From: DATHSY01 sp046729855 | Lineage (GTDB): Bacteria; Actinomycetota; UBA4738; HRBIN12 | Reading direction: 5' to 3' | DNA: 64,000 nucleotides | Assembly: GCA_046729855.1 (NCBI GenBank) | Contig: JBKPHM010000047.1 | Span: forward strand, 1 to 64,000 | Part shown: one piece after another, positions 58,549 through 64,000 of the stretch | How the letters are laid out: each line of letters begins with the position of its first letter | How positions within the stretch are numbered: position 1 is the first letter of the stretch | Position numbers and translations under genes: made by a program | The notes under the pieces: model-generated | Told to the model about the DNA's origin: nothing | The model's database searches: none | What the model saw: only the letters and a program-made list of their open reading frames with translations

Positions 58549-59412
58549 CTAGGGTTGCTCCGTGGGCTCGCTCGGTGCGGCGGGCCTGGCGATCAAGACC
58601 GAGCAGTGCGCGTGGCGCGCGACGTGCTCGCTGACGCTCCCGAGGAGGATCCGCGCGACGCCCGACGTCCCGCGGTGCCCGACGACCAACAGGTCCACGT
58701 CGTCGCGGCGCGCCGTCTCGTCCAACGCGTGCTCCGGCCGCCCCATCGCCATCTCGGCGAGGGGGTCGACGCCGAGGTCGCGCGCGGCGATCACGGCGGG
58801 CTCGAGCTCGGGCGGCATCGCATCGTCGCGTCCGATGGTCCATTCGGCGCTGTCTCCACGGAAGACCGGGATGACGTGCTGCAGGCGCAGCTCGGCGTCC
58901 GTGGCCGCGGCGATCCGCGCGGCGAGCGCCGCCGTCGCGATCGAGCGTTCGGACCCGTCCACGCCGCATCGGATCCGGCGCGGGAACCCGGGCTGGGCCT
59001 CACGCCCAATGAGCACGGACGTCGGCGCATCGCGCAGGACCTCCGCCGCGACGCGCCCGACGCGGATCGCGCCGCCGAGCACGCCCGCGTCGGGTCCGAC
59101 CGCGACGAGGTCGGCTCCGTGCTCCGCCGCCTCCTGGAGCAGCGCCGCGCCTGGCTCGCCCGCGACGATCCTCGTGTCGGCGGCCGCCCCCACCGCGCTC
59201 GCCGCCTCGACGGCTCGCGCCAGCGCCGCCTCGGCCTCGCGCTCCACGTCGCCGACGTGCGCGTGATGCGTGTCGATCACGAAGACCACGTCGAGGGCCG
59301 CCCCGCACGCGACCGCGAGCCGACCGCCCCGTGCGACGGCCTCGCGCGAGCGCTCTGAGCCGTCCGTCCCCGCGAGGACCTTGTGGAATGGCGCCGGCTG
59401 CGCCGCCGTCAC
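58549..59412 (-). CDS. Tandem universal stress protein
   Basis: 287 residues with two UspA domains. The first (about 9-135) has VLAGTDGSERSREAVARG and VAVGPDAGVLGGAIRVGRVAAEVL. The second (about 145-280) has IRCGVDGSERSIATAALAA and VVGHRGTSGVARILLGSVSEHVA, with the ATP-binding G-x2-G-x9-G-S pattern intact in the second domain (GHRGTSGVARILLGS) but not clearly in the first. Tandem Usp proteins are typical of the actinobacterial hypoxia response. The GTG overlaps the CBS-BON stop (GTGA). Confidence 0.88.
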   Translation of the reverse strand: MTAAQPAPFHKVLAGTDGSERSREAVARGGRLAVACGAALDVVFVIDTHHAHVGDVEREAEAALARAVEAASAVGAAADTRIVAGEPGAALLQEAAEHGADLVAVGPDAGVLGGAIRVGRVAAEVLRDAPTSVLIGREAQPGFPRRIRCGVDGSERSIATAALAARIAAATDAELRLQHVIPVFRGDSAEWTIGRDDAMPPELEPAVIAARDLGVDPLAEMAMGRPEHALDETARRDDVDLLVVGHRGTSGVARILLGSVSEHVARHAHCSVLIARPAAPSEPTEQP

Positions 59413-60104
59413 CGCCCCCGTCCCGGCGTGATCGCCGTCCACGGAAGCGGCAGCTCGGCCGGAGGTACGGTGTCGTCCACCAGATAGGACAGATGGCTGT
59501 CGATCCCGACCACGCCCTCGACGGCCAGGACGAGCCCGGCGAGCACCGGGACGAGGCTCCGTCGCTCGATCTGGCCGTCCAGCCTGACCACGCCGTCGTG
59601 CACGATGACGCGGATCGTAGCCGGATCGATCCATAGCGTCCTGCGGACGATATCCCGCGAAATCTCGCGGGCGATCTCGCCGTCGTCGCGCAGGAAGACC
59701 TTCAACAGGTCGGCACGCGACACGATGCCGAGCACCCGCCCCTCGGCCGAGGCGACGGCGAGCCGCTTGATGCCGTGCCGGTGCATCAGCCGGGCGGCCT
59801 CCGGAAGCGTGGCGTCTGGGCCGATCGTGACGGGAGGCGACGTCATTAGCTGCGCCGCGACGACGGCCACATGCTTCTCACGCTCGGTACGCCGCTGCCG
59901 CCCCTCGAACAGTCGCCCTTCGCCCTCGAGGTGCGTGTCCTCCTTCAGCAGGAGGTCGGCCTCGGAGACGATGCCCACGAGCCGTCCGTCCGCGTCGACG
60001 ACGGGGATGGCGCTCACGCGGTGCTCCTGCATCCGCAGGACGAGTTCCTTGAACGGCGTCGATTCGATAGCGACGACGACATCCCTGCTCATCACGTCCT
60101 GCAC
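59409..60104 (-). CDS. CBS-pair and BON-domain protein
   Basis: 231 residues. CBS1 (about 1-60): VMSRDVVVAIESTPFKEL, IPVVDADGRLVGIVSEADLL. CBS2 (about 85-145): LMTSPPVTIGPDATLPEAA, LAVASAEGRVLGIVSRADLL. A C-terminal BON-like domain (about 150-215) has IRVIVHDGVVRLDGQIERR. CBS pairs sense adenosine nucleotides, and BON domains often meet membrane or phospholipid. M. tuberculosis dormancy protein Hrp1 is also a CBS protein. The GTG at 60104 has GGAGGTGA 18 nt upstream, rather far; an exact start is uncertain. Confidence 0.85.
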   Translation of the reverse strand: MQDVMSRDVVVAIESTPFKELVLRMQEHRVSAIPVVDADGRLVGIVSEADLLLKEDTHLEGEGRLFEGRQRRTEREKHVAVVAAQLMTSPPVTIGPDATLPEAARLMHRHGIKRLAVASAEGRVLGIVSRADLLKVFLRDDGEIAREISRDIVRRTLWIDPATIRVIVHDGVVRLDGQIERRSLVPVLAGLVLAVEGVVGIDSHLSYLVDDTVPPAELPLPWTAITPGRGR

Positions 60105-60210
60105 CGTCCGCTTCGTGCCGTCACCTCCTCGCGCGGCTCCTTAGGCCTACTCGCCTCACCTACTCCCCTGGCCTCACCGGAACGCTAGGGCGGCGACGCC
60201 GGACCTCGTA

Positions 60211-60241
60211 GGGCCAGAGGACCCTGGCGGCGCGGTACGCT
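60211..60241 (+). promoter_or_regulatory. DosR-like motif and -10 box before the DevS-like kinase
   Basis: GGGCCAGAGGACCC (60211-60224) fits the inverted pattern GGGNC-N4-GNCCC, related to the mycobacterial DosR box (GGGACT-WW-AGTCCC). TACGCT (60236-60241) is the -10 box, 11 nt before the ATG. The motif would overlap the -35. It also lies about 107 bp upstream of the divergent CBS-BON gene. A second copy is at 63735-63748. Confidence 0.5.
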
Positions 60242-60252
60242 CGGAACACCAG

Positions 60253-61857
60253 ATGGATCGACGCGACAAGCTGATCGAAGCCGCGCTCGCGCTCCACGCC
60301 GAGCTGTCGCTGCCGGCGGTGCTCCAGAGGATCATCGAGCTCGCGGCGGAGATCACCGACGCGAGGTATGGCGCCGTCGGCGTGCTGGGACCGCGGGGGC
60401 GGCTGGTCGAGTTCGTCACGACCGGGATCACGCCCGAGCAGCGCGAGGCGATCGGAGACCCGCCGGTCGGCCACGGGATCCTCGGCGTGCTGATCCGCGA
60501 AGCGAAGATCGTTCGGATCCCCGACATCACCAAGCACCCGCACTCGTTCGGCTTCCCACCGAACCACCCGCCGATGCGGTCGTTCCTCGGCGCGCCGATC
60601 GAGTCTCGCGGCGAGGTCTTCGGCAACATCTACCTGGCCGAGAAGCGGAGTTCCGACGAGTTCTCCGAGGACGACGAGCGCGCGATCGAACTGCTCGCCG
60701 CACAGGCCGGCGTCGCGATCGAGAATGCCCGTCTGTACCAGGAGGCCGGCCGTCGGCAGCGGATGCTCGAAGCGATCCGAGAGATCTCCAACTCGATCCT
60801 CGCCCGGGGCGAGTCGAACGAGGCGCTCGAGCTGATCGCCCGGCGTGCCCGGGAGCTCGTCGGCGCCGACCTGGCATCGGTGCACGTGCCGATCCCCGGG
60901 CAGCGCGTGCTACACGTCGAGGCCGCCGACGGTGCGTACGCCGACGCCGTCCGGGGCGAGCGGTTCCCGATCGAGGGCTCGATCTCCGGCGAGGTCATCC
61001 GGGCCGGGCGCGTGGTCGTCGTCGAGGACGCGACAAAGGACCCGCGGGCGTACCAGCCGCTCGTCCGGCTACAGCACATGGGGCCGGCGGTCTTCGTGCC
61101 GCTGACGTCGCAGGGCAAGGCGTTCGGAACCCTGGCGGCCGCCAACGAGCGGGGCAGGCGCCCGTTCACGGCCGGCGACGTCGAGCTGCTCGAGACGTTC
61201 GCGGATCAGGCCGCGCTCGCGCTCGAGTACGCCGGAGCGCGGGCAGAGGTCGAGCGGCTGCTTGTTCTCGAGGACCGCGAGCGGATCGCGAAGGAGCTGC
61301 ACGACGGGGTCATCCAGGCGCTCTTCGCGGTCGGCATGGGCCTGCAGGGAACGGCGCTGATGAGCGGCGACGAGGAGCTCACAGAGCGGATCGAGGGAGC
61401 CGTCGCGGAGCTCGACCGCGTGATCCGCGACCTGCGCAACTACATCTTCGGGCTGCGGCCGGGGATCCTAGCCGACCGGCAGCTCGACCAGGCCCTGCGA
61501 CATCTCGGAGAGGAGTTCCAGCAGCGCTCGGGCGTCGTCACGATCGTCGACGTCGACCAGAGCGTCGCGGCACTGCTGTCGGACCGCGCTGCCGAGGTGG
61601 TCCAGCTCGTCCGGGAGTCGCTGTCCAACGTCGGCCGCCATGCCGACGCGTCGACCTGCCGCGTGTCACTGTTCCGCGAGAACGAGCACGCGGTCGTCGA
61701 GATCGACGACGACGGCCGCGGCTTCGACCCGAACATCGCCAGGCGGGGCGAGGGGCTCACGAACCTCGAGAAGCGGGCGGATGCCCTGGGCGGGAAGGCC
61801 ACGATCGAGAGCATCCCCGCCCAGGGGACCACCGTCCGCCTGGAGCTTCCACTCTGA
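60253..61857 (+). CDS. GAF-GAF histidine kinase of the DevS/DosS type
   Basis: 534 residues: two GAF domains (about 15-160 and 180-328), then a HisKA_3 dimer helix with His350 (ERIAKELHDGVIQALF) and a HATPase_c domain ending near 532. The first GAF contains H95-x9-H105 in the run HPHSFGFPPNHPPMRSFLG, the spacing seen in mycobacterial DosS/DevS, where the second His binds heme. It is thus a candidate heme-based oxygen/NO sensor. No response regulator of this family lies next to it; a divergent CBS-BON and Usp pair suggests that these are its regulated genes. Confidence 0.87.
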   Translation: MDRRDKLIEAALALHAELSLPAVLQRIIELAAEITDARYGAVGVLGPRGRLVEFVTTGITPEQREAIGDPPVGHGILGVLIREAKIVRIPDITKHPHSFGFPPNHPPMRSFLGAPIESRGEVFGNIYLAEKRSSDEFSEDDERAIELLAAQAGVAIENARLYQEAGRRQRMLEAIREISNSILARGESNEALELIARRARELVGADLASVHVPIPGQRVLHVEAADGAYADAVRGERFPIEGSISGEVIRAGRVVVVEDATKDPRAYQPLVRLQHMGPAVFVPLTSQGKAFGTLAAANERGRRPFTAGDVELLETFADQAALALEYAGARAEVERLLVLEDRERIAKELHDGVIQALFAVGMGLQGTALMSGDEELTERIEGAVAELDRVIRDLRNYIFGLRPGILADRQLDQALRHLGEEFQQRSGVVTIVDVDQSVAALLSDRAAEVVQLVRESLSNVGRHADASTCRVSLFRENEHAVVEIDDDGRGFDPNIARRGEGLTNLEKRADALGGKATIESIPAQGTTVRLELPL

Positions 61858-61889
61858 CCGCTGCCTCGGTCGACGGCCGGCACGCTCTG

Positions 61890-63218
61890 TCACTCGACGA
61901 CGAGCGCGGTGACCATCCCGAACATCCCGGCGGGCCCCTCGACGTGCGGAAGGATGTGGCAATGGAAGGCCCACGCCCCCGGGAACCTCGCGTCGACCAT
62001 CACGTCGTAGCGCTCGCCGGGCGCGATCATCAGCGTGTCGGCCCTGTACGGATCGTCGAGTGGGAACCCGTCCTTCGACACTACGTCGAAGTGGTACCCG
62101 TGCAGATGCATCGGGTGGATCATCGCGCCGTCGTTCGCGATGTGGATCAGGGCCGTGTCGCCCTTCTTCGCGACGATCGGCGTCGTCGCGGGGAACCCCT
62201 TGCCGTTCAGGACGTAGCCGAGCGGCCCGTCGCCGAGGAACAGGTCGGCCTCGACGTCGACACCGACGCCGTAGATCCTCGACCAGTCGTTGCGCTTCGG
62301 CTCGACGATCAGCGCGCCGTACAGACCCCTGCCGACCTGCTCGGTCGAGTTGAAGTGCGAGTGGTAGACGTACATCCCGGGCGTGTCCGTAACGGTGAAG
62401 TCGTACACGAAGTAACCGCCCGGCATGATCGGATCCTGCGTGATGTACGGCACGCCATCGGCCGCGTTCGGCACCGTGACGCCGTGCAGGTGCAGCGTCG
62501 TCGGCTGGCTCATCTGGTTGTTCAGGACGATCCGGACGTCGTCGCCGGGTTGCACGCGGAGCTCGGGGCCGGGGATCTGGCCGTTGAACGCCATCCCCTG
62601 GAAGGACCTGCCGGGCTCGGTCTCCCACTCCAACTCGGTGGCCGTCAGCTCGAAGACCTTGACGCCGTCCTCGATCGTCGGCTCGAGCGGCTGGTTGCCC
62701 GTCCCCTCGGTCTCGGCCGGAAAGGCGTCGACGCCTTCCTTGTGCCCTTGGGCCATGTCCTCGGCCGTCATCGCGACCTCGTGCGCCATCCCGCTGCCGC
62801 CGCCTGCGGCCCCCTCGCCGCCGACCTGGAGCTGCCCGACCATGCCGAGGTCCTGGTGACCCGAGATCGTGCAGTAGGTCTTGTAGGTCCCCGCCTCAAG
62901 GGCATCGACGCGCAGCGTCGTCGAGCCGCCCGCCTGGATCTGCTCGGTCTCGTAGACCTTCCCGGTCGTGCTGACGGCGAACGTGTGCGGCGCCGTCCCC
63001 TCGTTCACGACCTCGAACACGATCGGCGTGCCGGCCGGCGCGTCGATCACGTCGGGCGTGATCGTGAACTCGGACAGGGACACGTGGATCGAGGTGTCTC
63101 CCGCGGCTGCCGCGAAGCCCGTCCCTCCGCCAGCGATGCGATCGCTCGTACACGCCGCCGCCAGCACAGTCAGCGTCAGTCCCAGCGCGACGATCGCCGT
63201 CTTGCGCATGTGCGTCAT
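61890..63218 (-). CDS. Plastocyanin-multicopper oxidase fusion lipoprotein
   Basis: 442 residues. A signal peptide with lipobox LAAAC (Cys23) anchors it. N-terminal cupredoxin domain (about 45-130): HTFAVSTTG, then YCTISGHQDLGM, a complete type 1 copper site (His, Cys, His, Met). A two-domain oxidase follows: LHLHG, YHSHF (domain 1, no Cys so no type 1 copper) and HPMHLHGYHF with FHCHILPHVEGPAGMF (domain 2, type 1 copper ligands). The pattern fits two-domain laccase-like oxidases, not nitrite reductase. It probably oxidises an outer donor or Cu(I) and passes electrons to O2. Confidence 0.88.
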   Translation of the reverse strand: MTHMRKTAIVALGLTLTVLAAACTSDRIAGGGTGFAAAAGDTSIHVSLSEFTITPDVIDAPAGTPIVFEVVNEGTAPHTFAVSTTGKVYETEQIQAGGSTTLRVDALEAGTYKTYCTISGHQDLGMVGQLQVGGEGAAGGGSGMAHEVAMTAEDMAQGHKEGVDAFPAETEGTGNQPLEPTIEDGVKVFELTATELEWETEPGRSFQGMAFNGQIPGPELRVQPGDDVRIVLNNQMSQPTTLHLHGVTVPNAADGVPYITQDPIMPGGYFVYDFTVTDTPGMYVYHSHFNSTEQVGRGLYGALIVEPKRNDWSRIYGVGVDVEADLFLGDGPLGYVLNGKGFPATTPIVAKKGDTALIHIANDGAMIHPMHLHGYHFDVVSKDGFPLDDPYRADTLMIAPGERYDVMVDARFPGAWAFHCHILPHVEGPAGMFGMVTALVVE

Positions 63219-63274
63219 CTCGCTCCGCTCCGTTCCGTTCCGTGGTCCGTTCCCCGGTCCGCTTCTCGACTTCC

Positions 63275-63676
63275 TCAGGACGAGATGCTCGAACGGATCG
63301 CGTCGACCACCCGGTCCATCGGCGGGTGCCGGTGTAGCCGGGCGAGCCTTCCGGGGATCTCGTCGCCCGGGCGCGACCCGAGCGCGATCACCGGCCGCTC
63401 GCTGTCGAGGTAGAGGGCGAGCAGCTCTTCCGCGGAGGTCCCCGACACGACCGCCTCGCTGTCGAGGCTCATGTCGAGGACGATCGCGTCCGCGTCGCGC
63501 ACGAGCGGGCAGACGCCCTCGCGCGCGCCCACGCACGTGTAGTCCGGTTCTGTCGGCCCCGGACACGACAGCACCTCGAAGCCCGCGACCTCCAGGCCCG
63601 ATCCGAACGCCTCGCGTTCGTCCCGGTCCGCGACGACCAGCAGGACCGTACCGACCGCCCCGGTATCCCCACCCAT
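63275..63676 (-). CDS. Receiver-like protein with degenerate acidic pocket
   Basis: 133 residues, a single receiver-type fold: LLVVADRDEREAFGSGLEVAGF (first strand with D/E pair), DAIVLDMSLDSE (strand 3, Asp present), PVIALGSRPGDE (strand 4). The conserved Lys of strand 5 is absent (RLARLHRHPPMD). It has no output domain. It may be an atypical or pseudo-receiver acting by protein contact. A -10-like CAGACT precedes the ATG. It lies next to a DosR-like motif (63735-63748). Confidence 0.65.
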   Translation of the reverse strand: MGGDTGAVGTVLLVVADRDEREAFGSGLEVAGFEVLSCPGPTEPDYTCVGAREGVCPLVRDADAIVLDMSLDSEAVVSGTSAEELLALYLDSERPVIALGSRPGDEIPGRLARLHRHPPMDRVVDAIRSSISS

Positions 63677-63734
63677 GTGCCGAGTCTGCGGAGCCCGTGC
63701 GAACGGCGGCTCTGCCGGACGTCCCGAGCCGGAG

Positions 63735-63748
63735 GGGCCGAAGGACCT
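63735..63748 (+). promoter_or_regulatory. Second DosR-like motif (GGGCCGAAGGACCT)
   Basis: GGGCCGAAGGACCT shares 11 of 14 bases with the motif at 60211-60224. It lies in the divergent interval 63677-63786 between the receiver-like gene and the partial gene at the window end, 38 bp before the latter's ATG. Confidence 0.45.
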
Positions 63749-63786
63749 TGAGTGGCTGACGTCGCCCGCCCCATCCTGAGCGCCGA

Positions 63787-64000
63787 TGTTCGTCCGCTAC
63801 TACGTCGAGCTCGACCTTCCGTTCGACGAGGTCGAGGAACGGTTGCTGACCACCGGATCGGTGGGTCCCGGGGATCCTCCGGAAGGCCGAGGACCGTGGC
63901 GGCCGCCTGCTCGCCGAGGTCGGATTCCCACTCGGCGCAGAGCGCCGGCTCGCCAAGGACGTGGAGATCACTGTGGGGGAGCCGTACCGCTCGTCCATCA
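63787..64000 (+). pseudogene. Partial gene with frameshift, unknown family
   Basis: The ATG at 63787 begins MFVRYYVELDLPFDEVEERLLTTGSVGPG, which reads like a real protein start. After the run of four G at 63870-63873 the sensible frame changes: from there, reading one base later gives ILRKAEDRGGRLLAEVGFPLGAERRLAKDVEITVGEP to the window end, while the first frame turns into Pro/Arg-rich noise. One extra G in the run, either a sequencing error or a real mutation, explains this. Function unknown; the gene continues past the window. Confidence 0.6.

Noticed and set aside
55670..58969. Minus-strand open frame of 1099 codons under the GNAT-ACD gene
   Set aside because: Antisense shadow; the plus strand carries an intact, motif-rich enzyme.
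61890..63218. Copper nitrite reductase (NirK) call
   Set aside because: The first oxidase domain has HSH and no Cys, while the second has the HCH...H...M set; this is the two-domain laccase layout, the reverse of NirK.

Overview
The window is a dense, high-GC stretch of bacterial chromosome. It carries a WhiB-family Fe-S regulator, fused actinobacterial-type F420 genes (fbiC as CofG+CofH, fbiB as CofE plus nitroreductase), a DUF3499 protein, a DUF5719-like protein beside a giant glycosyltransferase, and many start codons 6-12 nt after a TANNNT -10 box (likely leaderless mRNAs). This points to an actinobacterium. The gene order resembles the Mycobacterium tuberculosis Rv3256c-Rv3267 neighbourhood, but the gene content (Wzm/Wzt exporter, no RmlC, no recognisable mycobacterial cell-wall genes) suggests a deep-branching, probably uncultured lineage. 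I cannot resolve the class.

Layout. 0-0.6 kb: remains of an IS481-like transposase. 0.7-4.7 kb: tmRNA, a sulfatase, smpB, ftsX and ftsE. 4.8-13 kb: a YfhO-like membrane protein, prfB with its programmed +1 frameshift, secA, an MFS transporter and a NarL-type response regulator. 13-16.5 kb: hpf/raiA, a raiA-motif ncRNA, comF, an unknown protein, mtnA and a short class II aldolase. 16.5-21.4 kb: S-adenosylhomocysteine hydrolase, purine nucleoside phosphorylase, a sugar-phosphate SIS isomerase, a Trm112-like protein, phosphomannomutase and a zinc ribbon. Most of these are coupled by 1-4 nt stop/start overlaps. 21.6-28.5 kb: DUF3499, L,D-transpeptidase, DUF5719-like protein, a 1015-residue GT2 membrane protein, a histone-H1-like Lys-rich repeat protein and WhiB. 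28.5-33.2 kb: fbiC divergent from fbiA-fbiB. 33.2-37.1 kb: a purine permease, a histidine-rich anchored protein and a SpoIID/LGFP protein. 37.2-52.1 kb: a surface-glycan locus with sugar-nucleotide synthesis, a WbbL-like rhamnosyltransferase, the Wzm/Wzt exporter, three GT4 enzymes, RmlA/B/D and an LCP ligase. 52.2-64 kb: a stress and energy region with an AMP-forming acyl-CoA synthetase, a PAS histidine kinase, a GNAT/ADP-forming acyl-CoA synthetase fusion, a Usp protein, a CBS-BON protein, a DevS-like GAF-GAF kinase, a plastocyanin-multicopper oxidase fusion, a receiver-like protein and a frameshifted partial gene.

How the parts fit together. The phosphomannomutase, the SIS isomerase and the nucleotidyltransferases would feed the glycan made by the GTs, exported by Wzm/Wzt and attached to peptidoglycan by the LCP protein. 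AhcY, PNP, MtnA and the aldolase look like a route for recycling S-adenosyl-methionine by-products. The DevS-like sensor, the Usp and CBS proteins and a shared GGGNC-N4-GNCC motif resemble a hypoxia/dormancy regulon.

The most interesting regulatory signals are: a 14-bp palindrome (TCACACGCGTGTGA) found just upstream of both whiB and the DUF3499 gene; twin GTCAA-N5-TTGAC palindromes 22 bp apart upstream of whiB; abutting divergent -10 boxes between fbiC and fbiA; and a DosR-like motif before the DevS-like kinase. All were read by eye. No searches were run.
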